A stretch of 64,000 bases of DNA from the NCBI RefSeq assembly GCF_013376475.1, contig NZ_CP045508.1, positions 2,261,001 to 2,325,000 of the forward strand, read 5' to 3'. Shown in pieces: positions 1 to 8,727 of this stretch. The stretch is from Desulfolutivibrio sulfoxidireducens. Lineage in GTDB: Bacteria > Desulfobacterota > Desulfovibrionia > Desulfovibrionales > Desulfovibrionaceae. Every line of letters begins with the position of its first letter. Positions within the stretch are counted from its first letter, which is position 1. The position numbers and the translations under genes were made by a program. The notes below the pieces were generated by a model. The model saw only the letters and a list, made by a program, of their open reading frames with translations. It had not been told where the DNA came from and ran no database searches.

Positions 1-198
1 GATCCTGAAGCGAATCTCCCTGGTCAGGACAAACAGGACCACACAGCCGACCCCGGCCGGCAAGCGGGGGTCGAAGGTGCAAAGCACCCCTTTCATGCTG
101 ATATTTTGAGTATGCACTGGTATCTTGTCGTCGCCCAAAAGCACGTAGGCGTCGAACTGCGCCTCCACCCTGCTGCGGCGTCTCTTGTTTTCATCCAT
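1..198 (-). CDS. PilZ-domain protein, N-terminal part (cut by window edge)
   Basis: The first 66 codons of a gene that runs off the left edge. The translation carries both c-di-GMP-binding signatures of PilZ domains: the arginine motif RxxxR at residues 6-10 and the (D/N)xSxxG motif at residues 32-37 (NISMKG). PilZ proteins bind cyclic di-GMP and usually adjust motility, adhesion or exopolysaccharide. The ATG at 198 is preceded by GAGGT about 5 bases upstream. No signal peptide or membrane segment lies before the domain, so this end is cytoplasmic. Whether an output domain follows cannot be seen. Confidence 0.8.
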   Translation of the reverse strand, partial: MDENKRRRSRVEAQFDAYVLLGDDKIPVHTQNISMKGVLCTFDPRLPAGVGCVVLFVLTREIRFRI

Positions 199-505
199 GG
201 TCCGACCTCGCGCGGGATCATACGATAAGGCCGACGCACCGTGGTCTCCGACCCGGGAATCCGGGGCTGTCCAAGGCCCGCGGGACACGACCCGGTCGCC
301 CGTGACGGGAAAAATCCGGCCAACCAGGGATACCAAAACGCGATCCCCGCACAGTTGTCAACCGGCCGGTTTTTTTCCGGCAAAAAACCCTCCTTCCACT
401 CCGGACCACGGCCCCTGGGAAAAAATGCTTTGCGGCCCGGACGAGGCCACTATAGAAGGGACAACCCGCGCGCCGCCCGTGTCGGGGTGAATCCAAGGAC
501 CATCC
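199..505. other. Divergent intergenic region
   Basis: About 300 bases between the leftward PilZ gene and the rightward MFS gene. Overlapping reading frames here show no recognisable protein. The only signal I can point to is a weak sigma-70-like promoter at 429-456. Confidence 0.5.
429..456 (+). promoter_or_regulatory. Possible sigma-70 promoter for the MFS exporter
   Basis: TTTGCG at 429-434 and TATAGA at 451-456 are 16 bases apart, about 50 bases before the MFS start codon. The -10 is good and the -35 weak. Confidence 0.35.
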
Positions 506-1945
506 ATGCCTGAAAACACGTTTTGCCCGCACGAGGCCCAAAGCGGTTCGTCCGTCGTCCTGTCCATGCTCGGGGTGAACATGATGGTGCTTATGGCCAC
601 CCTGGACATGAGCATCGTCAACGTCTCCCTGCCCACCCTGGCGACAATGCTCGAAGTCGATTTCGCAACCATCCAGTGGGTGGTCTTAAGCTACGTCCTG
701 GTCATCGCCTGCCTGCTCATGCTCATTTCCAGGCTTGGCGACATGAAGGGCAAAAAGCGCATCTTTTCCGCCGGCCTTCTCATCTTCACCACGGCCTCGC
801 TGTTGTGCGGCCTGGCCCCAGGCGCGTCGTGGCTCATCGCCTTCCGGGCCCTGCAGGGCGTCGGCGCGGCCATGAGCCAGGCCCTGGGCATCGCCATCGT
901 CACCGAGATCGCCCCGCCCGGCAGACGCGGCCAGGCCATCGGCTTCGTCGGGGCCACAGTGTCCATGGGATTGGCCCTTGGCCCTTCCCTGGGAGGGCTG
1001 CTCATCGACCTGGCGGGATGGCGCTTCATCTTTTTGGTCAACGTGCCCCTTGGCCTTTTGGCCCTGCGCATCGTGACCAGGTATATGCCCGCCCTGCCCC
1101 CGGTCCAAGGCGGACAACGTTTCGACGTGCCCGGCGCGGTTCTCGCCGCCGTGAGCCTTGGCTGCTACTGTCTGGGGATGACCATGGGGCAGAGGATGGG
1201 ATTCGACCAGGGGGTCACGATGTGTCTGCTCGGCCTGTCCCTGGTGGGACTGGCCGTCTTCCTTCTCGTGGAACGACGCACGGCGCAGCCCATGATCGAC
1301 CTGAGCCTTTTCCGGGACACCCTTTTTTCCCTGAACCTGCTGATGTCGGTGCTGGTGTTCATCTCCCTGACCGGGGGGTTCATCGTGCCCTTTTTCCTGC
1401 AGATGGCCCAGGGGCGCACGCCCCGGGAAATGGGCCTGATCATGATGGTCGTGCCGCTGTGCATGGGCCTTTTCGCCCTGATTTCCGGAACCCTCTCGGA
1501 CCGTGTCGGGCCACGGGGCTTGAGCCTTCTTGGACTTTTCATCCTGGCCGCAGGATTTGTGCTCATGACCGGACTGGCCCGGGACACCCCCTGGTGGGAA
1601 TTCGCCCTGCGCTACGCCCCGGTGGGCATCGGCATCGGCCTTTTCCAGGCCTCCAACAACAGCGCCATCATGGGCGCGGTTCCCCGGGCGCGTCTGGGTG
1701 TGGCCTCGGGCCTGCTCAACTATACCCGGGTCTTCGGACAATCCACGGGCCTGCCGCTTGTGGGATCGATCTTCACCGCCTACGTGGTTTCCCTTTCCAA
1801 CCTGCCCTCGCGCACGGACATGACCCAGGTCCCCCCGGACCTTTTGGTCCAGGCCTTCAACCGCACCAATTTCGTCCTCTTTTTCCTGGCCACGGCGGCC
1901 ATCGGCCTGGCCTGCCTGGTCTGGCGCCTGGATCGCCGGAAGTAG
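506..1945 (+). CDS. MFS drug exporter, DHA2 (14-TM) family
   Basis: A 479-residue membrane protein of the EmrB/QacA type, which exports hydrophobic drugs by proton antiport. Seen: a first helix with LDMSIVNVSLP (DHA2 motif D1), the loop-2/3 motif A variant RLGDMKGKKR near residue 75, and hydrophobic segments along the whole length consistent with 14 helices. The ATG at 506 follows AAGGA at 8 bases. No EmrA-type adaptor sits next to it, although an RND adaptor lies 4 kb away, so it probably works alone in the inner membrane. Substrate unknown. Confidence 0.88.
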   Translation: MPENTFCPHEAQSGSSVVLSMLGVNMMVLMATLDMSIVNVSLPTLATMLEVDFATIQWVVLSYVLVIACLLMLISRLGDMKGKKRIFSAGLLIFTTASLLCGLAPGASWLIAFRALQGVGAAMSQALGIAIVTEIAPPGRRGQAIGFVGATVSMGLALGPSLGGLLIDLAGWRFIFLVNVPLGLLALRIVTRYMPALPPVQGGQRFDVPGAVLAAVSLGCYCLGMTMGQRMGFDQGVTMCLLGLSLVGLAVFLLVERRTAQPMIDLSLFRDTLFSLNLLMSVLVFISLTGGFIVPFFLQMAQGRTPREMGLIMMVVPLCMGLFALISGTLSDRVGPRGLSLLGLFILAAGFVLMTGLARDTPWWEFALRYAPVGIGIGLFQASNNSAIMGAVPRARLGVASGLLNYTRVFGQSTGLPLVGSIFTAYVVSLSNLPSRTDMTQVPPDLLVQAFNRTNFVLFFLATAAIGLACLVWRLDRRK

Positions 1946-1948
1946 CCG

Positions 1949-2866
1949 TCACAGCGAGGCCATGGCCAGCCGGGCGGCGGCCAGATCGAACAGGGCGTGT
2001 CCCACGCTTTTAAAGATCACCGGTCCCATCCCCATCGCGGCACGGTCCGGCACGTCGTCCACGATCCGCTCCAGGGGCGTGACCGCGGCCATGTCCACCC
2101 CGGCCCGCATCAAATCCCCAGCCTCGGCCGAGGCCGCCTCCAGGTCATCCACGTAGACCCGGGCGGCCCGCACCAGGGACCCCGGGAGCTCGGCCGCCTC
2201 CGGGGTGAACGACCCCACGGCGGCGACAAAGGCGTCGCCGCGCACGCCCGGGGGCAGGACCGGCTCACGGGAGGTGGTGGCGGTAACGACCAGGGGCACG
2301 CGGCCAAGGATGTCCGCGATCCGGTCGGCCGGCGCGGCCTCGGCGACGGCTCCCTTTTCCCGCAACATCCCGGCCAGGGCCGCCGCCTTGGATATGGCGC
2401 GCGAAACCACAAGAAATTCCCTCACCCCAAGGCCCTGAAAAAAGGCCAGGGCATGGGCCGTGGCCTGCACCCCGGCCCCGACCACGAGCAGGGGGCCAGC
2501 CGTGTTCGGGGCCAGAAGCCGCGCGGCCAGAAGGCTCAAGGCGGCCGTGCGCCGGGAGGTGACCGTGGGGCCGTCGAGTTGCAGAAGCGGCCTGCCCGAT
2601 GCCGCCTCGGCCACAGTCACCTCGCCCTGGATGGCCGGCAGGCCCTTGGCCGTATTTCCGGGATGCACGGTGATGCGTTTGACCGCGACGATGTCGCCGT
2701 CCGTGGAGGGCATGATCAGGAGCACGCCCTCGGCAAGGGGCAGGTGCAGGCGGGCCGGGGCGTAGACCATCCCCCGCCGCTTTTGCAGAAGGACCTCGGC
2801 CAGGGCGTCGGCCAGGGGGCCGAAAGGCAGGACGGCGGCGGTTTGGGCCGCGTCAAGCCGGATCAT
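1949..2866 (-). CDS. Ornithine cyclodeaminase / mu-crystallin family protein
   Basis: A 305-residue soluble enzyme. The Rossmann dinucleotide motif VVGAGVQATAHA lies near residue 128, and the C-terminal family signature is FKSVGHALFDLAAA. The family includes ornithine cyclodeaminase, alanine dehydrogenase and ketimine or pyrroline-2-carboxylate reductases, so the substrate cannot be fixed by eye. Its start overlaps the stop of the upstream RND pump gene by 4 bases (ATGA), which implies translational coupling and makes it the last gene of the efflux operon. That is an odd place for a metabolic enzyme, which might produce or remove the exported compound. Confidence 0.8.
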   Translation of the reverse strand: MIRLDAAQTAAVLPFGPLADALAEVLLQKRRGMVYAPARLHLPLAEGVLLIMPSTDGDIVAVKRITVHPGNTAKGLPAIQGEVTVAEAASGRPLLQLDGPTVTSRRTAALSLLAARLLAPNTAGPLLVVGAGVQATAHALAFFQGLGVREFLVVSRAISKAAALAGMLREKGAVAEAAPADRIADILGRVPLVVTATTSREPVLPPGVRGDAFVAAVGSFTPEAAELPGSLVRAARVYVDDLEAASAEAGDLMRAGVDMAAVTPLERIVDDVPDRAAMGMGPVIFKSVGHALFDLAAARLAMASL

Positions 2867-5800
2867 GAGGCCGTTTCGTTTTTGTGGGGCTTTTTGGTCA
2901 GCCAGTTCTGGAGCTCATCCATGTAGGTGTAAAAGACCGGCGTCAGGTACAGGGTCACCACCTGGGAGATGATCAGGCCGCCGGCGACCACCAGGCCCAG
3001 GGGCTGGCGCGCGTCGCCGCCCGCGCCGTATCCCAGGGCGATGGGGAAGATGCCGGCGATGGCCGCCACGGTGGTCATCATGATCGGCCGGAAACGGGTC
3101 ACGCAGCCGGCAAAGATCGCCTCGAACGACGACTTGCCTTCCTTTTCGGCCTCGATGGTGAAGTCGATGACCATGATGGAGTTCTTTTTCACGATGCCGA
3201 TGAGCATGATGATGCCCACGAATCCATACAGATCGAGCTCCCGACCAAAGACCAGCAGGGTCAAAAGGCCGCCCAACGCGGCCGAGGGCAGGCCGGAGAG
3301 GATGGTGACGGGGTGGATGAAGCTCTCGTAGAGCACGCCCAGGATGATGTAGATGATCATGATGGCCAAAAACATAAGAAACGGCACCGAGCCCATGGAT
3401 TCCTGGAAGGCCGTGGCCTGGCCCTCGAAGAAATAGCTGATGTCCAAGGGCAGCTCTTTTTTGGCCAGATCGGTGATGGCCGCGACGGCCTCGCCCAGGG
3501 AATACTTCCCGGCGGTGTTAAAGGAGATGGTCACGGAGGTGAGCTGGCCGGTATGGTTGACCACCAGCGGCCCCACGCCCTCCTCCATGCTCACGATACC
3601 CGACAGGGGCGTGAGCACGGGCAGTTCGGTGTCCGGGTTGATGGTGCTGGAACGGACGTAGAGCTTGTTCAACAGGTCTGGCCGGCGCTGGAATTCCGGC
3701 TTGACCTCGACGATGACCTTGTAGGTGTCGGTGGTGGCGTAGAGGTTGGTCAACTGGCGCGCCGCGTACGCGGTCATGAGCGCGCCTTCGATGGAGTTGG
3801 CCGAAATGCCCAGGGTGTTGGCCTTGTCGCGGTCGATGTTGACGAAGACCTGGGGGCCGTCGATCTGCATGTCGGTATTGACGTCGGCCACCTGGGGCAG
3901 CTTGCGCATGGACATCTCGAACTTGCGGGCCGTGGCGTACAGCTCCGTGGTGTCCGGGGAAAGCAGGGTGAACTGGTAGAGGGCCTTGGTCTGCTTGCCG
4001 CCGATCTGGATCGACGGCGGGTTGTACATGAACACGTAACTATCCGACAATCTGGCCAACTTTGGCCGCAGGCGATCGATGATCTCCTGGGCCGAGGCCT
4101 TGCGCTCGTCCAAAGGCTTCAGAATCGGAAACATGGCCGCGTTGTTCATGGAGGTCACGGGTCCGCCCACACCGATGACACCTATGAATTTCAAGACATC
4201 GGGATCATCGGAAATGATGCGGCTGATCTTGAGCAGGCGATCCTTCATGGTGTCGTAGGAGGCGCTCTGCTCGGCCAGGGCGAAGCCGTAGAACATGCCC
4301 GAATCGGTGGGCGGGATGAAACCGGTGGGGATCACGGTGAAAAGCCATAACGTCAGGGCCAGGATGGCCATGGACAGCATCATGACCAAAAAACGGAACC
4401 TCAGGGCCAGATGCAGGGTCTTTTCATAGCCCCGCTCTATGGCCTTGAAAAACCGGCCCGACTCGCCCACGTGCCCTGAAAGGAACCGGCTGCACAGCAT
4501 GGGCGTGAACGACAGGGTCACGAAACCGGAGACCAGGATGCAGGCGGTGATGGTCACGGCCATTTCGTTGAGCACCCGTCCCAGGATGCCGGCCATGAAC
4601 ATGATGGGGATAAAGACCACGGCCAGGGACAGGGTCATGGAAATGATGGTGAAGCCGATTTGGCGGGCCCCGTCGAGGGAGGCCTGCATGACCGGCTTGC
4701 CCATTTCCGTGTGCCGGACCACGTTTTCGATCATGACGATGGCGTCGTCCACCACGAATCCCACAGCCAGGATAAGCGCCATCAGGGACAGGTTGTCCAG
4801 GGAAAACCCCAGCACCTGCATGGCCGCCAGGGTGCCGATCAGGGATGCCGGCAGGGCCAGGGAGGCGATGACCGTGGCCTGGATGTTTTTCAGAAACAAA
4901 AAAACCACGATGACCACCAGGGCGATGGACAACAACATGGTGAACTGCACGTCGTTGATGGACTCCTCGATGGAGACCGAGCGGTCGTAGAGCACATCCA
5001 CCTTGATCGAGGGCGGCAGGGTGGCCTCGATCTGGGGCAGGAGGGCCTTGATGTCGTCGACCACGGCGATGGTGTTGGTGCCGGCCGAACGTTTGACCGC
5101 GATGACGATGCCCTGTTCCTGATCGAAAAAGGAGGCGTTTTTGTCGTTGATGGTCGAATCGATGGTCTCCCCGACATCCTTGAGACGCACGGGTTGGCCG
5201 TTGCGATAGGTGATGATCTGGCGATTGTAGGCTACGGCCTGATGGAGTTGTCCCCGGGTCTTGATGGTGTAGAGCTTGTCCTCGCCGTAGAGCGAGCCGG
5301 TGGGCAGCATGACCGTCTCGTTGGAAAACGCGTCGGCCACCTCGTCGATGCCGATCTGCATGGCGGCCAGCTTGTCCGGATCGACCTGAACACGGGGGGC
5401 GTAGGTCTGGTCGCCGTAGATGGAGACCTGGGCCACGCCGTTGATCATGGAGATGCGCTGGGTAAGGAAGGTCTTGGCGTAGGCCGTGACCTTATACAGC
5501 GGCAGGGAATTGGAGGCCATGCGGATGTAAAGGACGGGCATGTCCGCCGGGTTGACCTTCTGGAAGGTCGGGGGGCTGGGCATGGTGTTGGGGAGGCTGC
5601 CCTGGGCCGCGTTGATGTAGGTCAGGACGTCGGTGCCCGCGCCGTCGATATTCCGCGAGAGGTCGAATTGCAGGGTCAGGGTGGTCGTTCCCAGGGAGTT
5701 CACCGAACTCATGGAATTAAGCCCGGAGATGGAGGAAAACTGCCGCTCCAGGGGCGTGGCCACGGCCGAGGCCATGGTTTCCGGGTCCGCGCCGGGAAGC

Positions 5801-5943
5801 CCGGCCGTGACCTGGATGGTCGGGAAATCGATGTTCGGCATCTCGCTGACCGGCAGCGAAAAATACGACACCACGCCCAGGAAGATGAGCGCGAACATGA
5901 TAAGCGTCGTGGCTACCGGCCGCTTGATGAAAAGATCGGTCAT
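2863..5943 (-). CDS. RND efflux pump, inner-membrane permease (AcrB/MdtC-like)
   Basis: At 1026 residues this is full length for the hydrophobe/amphiphile efflux family. It is the proton-driven trimeric pump of a tripartite exporter. Visible hallmarks: N-terminal FIKRPVATTLIMF, the paired acidic residues of helix 4 in GFVVDDAIVMIENV near residue 405, the helix-10 lysine in GIVKKNSIMVIDF, and RFRPIMMTTVAAI in helix 11. Two large periplasmic loops follow helices 1 and 7. It lies downstream of its adaptor (6151-7350) with a 207-base gap. No outer-membrane TolC-type gene is present, so the channel must be encoded elsewhere. Confidence 0.95.
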   Translation of the reverse strand: MTDLFIKRPVATTLIMFALIFLGVVSYFSLPVSEMPNIDFPTIQVTAGLPGADPETMASAVATPLERQFSSISGLNSMSSVNSLGTTTLTLQFDLSRNIDGAGTDVLTYINAAQGSLPNTMPSPPTFQKVNPADMPVLYIRMASNSLPLYKVTAYAKTFLTQRISMINGVAQVSIYGDQTYAPRVQVDPDKLAAMQIGIDEVADAFSNETVMLPTGSLYGEDKLYTIKTRGQLHQAVAYNRQIITYRNGQPVRLKDVGETIDSTINDKNASFFDQEQGIVIAVKRSAGTNTIAVVDDIKALLPQIEATLPPSIKVDVLYDRSVSIEESINDVQFTMLLSIALVVIVVFLFLKNIQATVIASLALPASLIGTLAAMQVLGFSLDNLSLMALILAVGFVVDDAIVMIENVVRHTEMGKPVMQASLDGARQIGFTIISMTLSLAVVFIPIMFMAGILGRVLNEMAVTITACILVSGFVTLSFTPMLCSRFLSGHVGESGRFFKAIERGYEKTLHLALRFRFLVMMLSMAILALTLWLFTVIPTGFIPPTDSGMFYGFALAEQSASYDTMKDRLLKISRIISDDPDVLKFIGVIGVGGPVTSMNNAAMFPILKPLDERKASAQEIIDRLRPKLARLSDSYVFMYNPPSIQIGGKQTKALYQFTLLSPDTTELYATARKFEMSMRKLPQVADVNTDMQIDGPQVFVNIDRDKANTLGISANSIEGALMTAYAARQLTNLYATTDTYKVIVEVKPEFQRRPDLLNKLYVRSSTINPDTELPVLTPLSGIVSMEEGVGPLVVNHTGQLTSVTISFNTAGKYSLGEAVAAITDLAKKELPLDISYFFEGQATAFQESMGSVPFLMFLAIMIIYIILGVLYESFIHPVTILSGLPSAALGGLLTLLVFGRELDLYGFVGIIMLIGIVKKNSIMVIDFTIEAEKEGKSSFEAIFAGCVTRFRPIMMTTVAAIAGIFPIALGYGAGGDARQPLGLVVAGGLIISQVVTLYLTPVFYTYMDELQNWLTKKPHKNETAS

Positions 5944-6095
5944 CTCCGGTCACTCCGAGGCCGCGCGCGTTCGCCACAGGACCGGGGGCGTCCTTGGCGT
6001 CTGCCCGCGCCGCCGCGTTACATGGTATTCAAATGTGTCTTCGGACGTGACGCGGGAGTCGCGCCCTAAAAAACATCTCTCTCTTCGTGAAAAAC

Positions 6096-6109
6096 CATAT
6101 TCGAGTATG
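6096..6109. promoter_or_regulatory. Palindrome in the adaptor-pump gap (possible operator)
   Basis: CATATTCGAGTATG is a 14-base near-perfect palindrome (6 of 7 pairs) in the AT-rich 5944-6150 gap. A second one, ATGCGCAT, lies at 6128-6135. They could be repressor sites or chance. No regulator gene is adjacent. Confidence 0.25.
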
Positions 6110-6150
6110 TGAGATCAGAACTTCGATATGCGCATTTCAAGGACACGACG

Positions 6151-7350
6151 CTAGTTGGCTGCCTTGCCCTGGCTTGATGCGGCGTCCGACGCCGGCTTTG
6201 GCGACACGGGGCCGGCCTGGAACTGCTCCTCGGAGATGATCGTGACTTTCGTCCCGGGGAAAAGCTTGAGCAGGGAGGAGGTGACGACCCTCTCGCCCTG
6301 ACTCATGCCCTTTTCCACCACGGTCATGGGACCAATGCGCCGGCCGATGGTGAGCTTGCGCATCTCCACGGTGTCATCGGCCTTGATGACGAAGGCCTTG
6401 GTCCCGTCCTGGGTGGTCAACAGCGCGTCCGACGGAACAAGGACGGTGCCCGGAATCATCGTCAGCACCAGGGTCCCGTCAACGAACTGGCCGGGCCAGA
6501 GTTTTTTGTCCGCATTCGCGCACTCGGCCTGGATGGTGATCATCCCCGTGGTGGTGTCCACGGTGTTGTTGATGACCGTCAACTGGCACCGTGCCGCCAC
6601 CTCGTTCCGACCGGAATAGCGGACATCGAGGGGGAGTCGCCCCGTGGCCGCGTACTGGCGGATGTCGGGCAGGGTCTTTTCGGCCACGGCCATCTGGACG
6701 TTGATGGGCGTGATCTGTGTGACGGTGAGGATGGTGTCCTTGTTCGCCTCGACGAGGTTGCCGGTCTTGACCTGCTGCAGGCTGCACACCCCGTCCACCG
6801 GGGAATTGATGGAGCACCAGGACAGATTGATCTCGGCGTCATCCAGGGCCGCCTCGTCAACCCGGACCTGCTCCCTGGCCTGCTGGTATTCGGTGCGCTT
6901 TTGTTCGTAGTCTTCCTGGCTTATGACCGCCTTCTGCACCAGGTCCTTGTAGCGCAGCCAGTCGCGCCGGTTCTGCTCGGCTGTGGCCCTGTCGCGCAAC
7001 AGCGTGGCCCGGGCCTCGTCGACCTTGGCCTTGAAGGGGGCCGGGTCGATGAGGATCAGCCGGTCCCCGGCGGCGACCTCCTGCCCTTCCCTGAAAAACG
7101 TTTCCTTGATGTACCCCGTGACCTGGGCCCGGACCTTGACCGTATTGAGGGCGTATACGTGGCCGACGCCGTCCACGTTCAGCGGCGCGTCAACGGCCTG
7201 GGTCGTCATCGCCGTGACCTCGACGGGAGGGGGGGCCGCCGCCTTCTCGGGCTTTTTTTCGCATCCCGCAACCGCGAGGACGCACGCGACAAAGACGCAG
7301 GCTACAGGCAACAAAAACGAGACTCGTCCTGGTGAAAGGCGATCTTTCAT
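6151..7350 (-). CDS. RND efflux periplasmic adaptor (membrane fusion lipoprotein)
   Basis: A 399-residue adaptor that bridges the RND pump to an outer-membrane channel. Residues 1-30 form a lipoprotein signal ending in the lipobox VAGC, with Cys30 as the lipid site. Then follow a barrel-sandwich (lipoyl-like) half motif (VRAQVTGYIKETFFREGQ), a long alpha-helical hairpin around residues 95-165, the second lipoyl half (SINSPVDGVCS) and beta-barrel domains. The start is the ATG at 7350, which has GAGGAA about 5 bases upstream; an upstream in-frame ATG at 7389 lacks this. It is first in the operon with the pump. Confidence 0.92.
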   Translation of the reverse strand: MKDRLSPGRVSFLLPVACVFVACVLAVAGCEKKPEKAAAPPPVEVTAMTTQAVDAPLNVDGVGHVYALNTVKVRAQVTGYIKETFFREGQEVAAGDRLILIDPAPFKAKVDEARATLLRDRATAEQNRRDWLRYKDLVQKAVISQEDYEQKRTEYQQAREQVRVDEAALDDAEINLSWCSINSPVDGVCSLQQVKTGNLVEANKDTILTVTQITPINVQMAVAEKTLPDIRQYAATGRLPLDVRYSGRNEVAARCQLTVINNTVDTTTGMITIQAECANADKKLWPGQFVDGTLVLTMIPGTVLVPSDALLTTQDGTKAFVIKADDTVEMRKLTIGRRIGPMTVVEKGMSQGERVVTSSLLKLFPGTKVTIISEEQFQAGPVSPKPASDAASSQGKAAN

Positions 7351-7411
7351 TGTGTTCCTCAAAGCGTCGCGGGCAGGACGCTCAGGCATGAGTTTCCCAA
7401 TCTGCGCCGGA

Positions 7412-7440
7412 AGCGTAATCTTTTTAGGGACTCAGGGCAA
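7412..7440 (-). promoter_or_regulatory. Possible sigma-70 promoter for the RND operon
   Basis: On the minus strand TTGCCC (7440-7435) and TACGCT (7417-7412) are 17 bases apart, about 60 bases before the adaptor start codon. Both boxes are imperfect. Confidence 0.3.
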
Positions 7441-7477
7441 GGGCGGAAAACCGTCCCCGAACTCGGCCTCCCCGTGT

Positions 7478-8578
7478 TCATTCCCCCAGGTAGGGACCGG
7501 TGATCCCCTTCCAATAGTCCCGGTCCCTGCGTAGCCGCCACAGGGCGATGTTGACCGGTTTGCGCAATTCGCCGCCAAGGGGGAAGGCAAAGGCGTACGC
7601 CGTCGGATCAAAGCTGGCCCCGAGCACCTCGATCTTTTTCCCGAAGGCGTTTCGGACGGTGTGCAACAGAAGCGGCCGGTCATCCACCACGGCGTCCACC
7701 TCTTTGTTCGCCAGGGCCGTCAGGGCGGCGGCCAGATCAGGATACGTATGAGGCTTGATATGGGTGTGACGCAAAAAGAACTCCGCGGACCCCTGGGACA
7801 CGCAGGCCACCACGGCCCCGGACAGATCCTCGGGGCCGGCGACCTTGCCCCCGATGCGGCCCACAGTCAGGGTGGTGGTGATGCTGGCGGTGAAGATGGA
7901 CACCAGGACCACGGAGGCGAACATCCAGACCATGCCCAGAAGACGTCCGAAAACGCTTTTTGGGGCGGCGTCGCCGTATCCCACAGTGGTCATGGTCACG
8001 GCGGACCACCACATGCCGTCCACGATGCCCCGGGCGCCCCGGCCGAACTGGTCGGGGTTGATCCGGCGTTCGATCCACCACACCACCAGGCCGCTGGCCA
8101 CGAGCAACACGCCCATGAGCGCGACATAGGCCAGGAACTGGGTGGAAAAAAGCTCCTCGACCACATGAAAAAAAATGTTTCGCGCCGGCTGCCTTGGGAC
8201 CGCGATGCCCAGCCCGCTGAAATAATAGGCCTGGGAAAAATCCAGATGATTGATGTTCTCCGGCGTGATCGGAAGCGGCGCGGCGGCCACATCCACCTCC
8301 CCGCGTTCCAAGGCGTCGAGAAGGCCCTTTAGTTCGTATTTTTTGATGACGTATTCGACGCCCATCTCCTCGGCCACATTGTCCCACAGGTCGATGCCGA
8401 TCCCCCGCCATTCTCCCTGGGCATCCTGGAAGGAAAATGGCGGGGCGCGCATGGCTCCGACCGTGAGTACGCGTTTTTGCGGGACCGCCGCCGGTTGCCC
8501 GGCCGCCTGGGCCCGGGCGGGAGGACCCGGCGAAAAAACGGCCCAGAGAAAGACCATGACGACAAGAACGTTGCGCAT
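7478..8578 (-). CDS. Prokaryotic ionotropic glutamate receptor-type channel (GluR0-like)
   Basis: A 366-residue protein with receptor-channel architecture. A signal peptide covers residues 1-25. The first half of a type-3 periplasmic binding domain runs from about 36 to 130. TM1 (148-170), a pore loop with the potassium-type selectivity filter TVGYGD (198-203) and TM2 (209-239) follow. The second half of the binding domain (about 248-366) includes AVVDD at 296-300. This is the layout of cyanobacterial GluR0, a ligand-gated potassium channel. Oddly, the binding-fold motif usually read as ITxER has Asn at position 108 (ITPEN), so the arginine that normally holds the amino-acid carboxylate appears to be missing. 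The start at 8578 gives a clean signal peptide; upstream ATGs do not. It lies 149 bases after an MscS gene on the same strand. Confidence 0.87.
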   Translation of the reverse strand: MRNVLVVMVFLWAVFSPGPPARAQAAGQPAAVPQKRVLTVGAMRAPPFSFQDAQGEWRGIGIDLWDNVAEEMGVEYVIKKYELKGLLDALERGEVDVAAAPLPITPENINHLDFSQAYYFSGLGIAVPRQPARNIFFHVVEELFSTQFLAYVALMGVLLVASGLVVWWIERRINPDQFGRGARGIVDGMWWSAVTMTTVGYGDAAPKSVFGRLLGMVWMFASVVLVSIFTASITTTLTVGRIGGKVAGPEDLSGAVVACVSQGSAEFFLRHTHIKPHTYPDLAAALTALANKEVDAVVDDRPLLLHTVRNAFGKKIEVLGASFDPTAYAFAFPLGGELRKPVNIALWRLRRDRDYWKGITGPYLGE

Positions 8579-8727
8579 GGGGCATGACTCCCGGTTGGAG
8601 AGTTGAAGGGTCGAAGGGACCCCGCCGCGGCCCTCCGTCGCCACGCGGCCGCTGTGGCTCCCGATTGCGGGGTGGAGGATCGAGGGGACTGTCCGACGCG
8701 GCGCGGGCCAAATGCTTATGCCGCGCG

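Noticed and set aside
686..1741. 351-codon open frame antisense to the MFS gene
   Set aside because: High-GC mirror frame rich in Gly/His/Gln with no family; the plus strand encodes a clear MFS protein.
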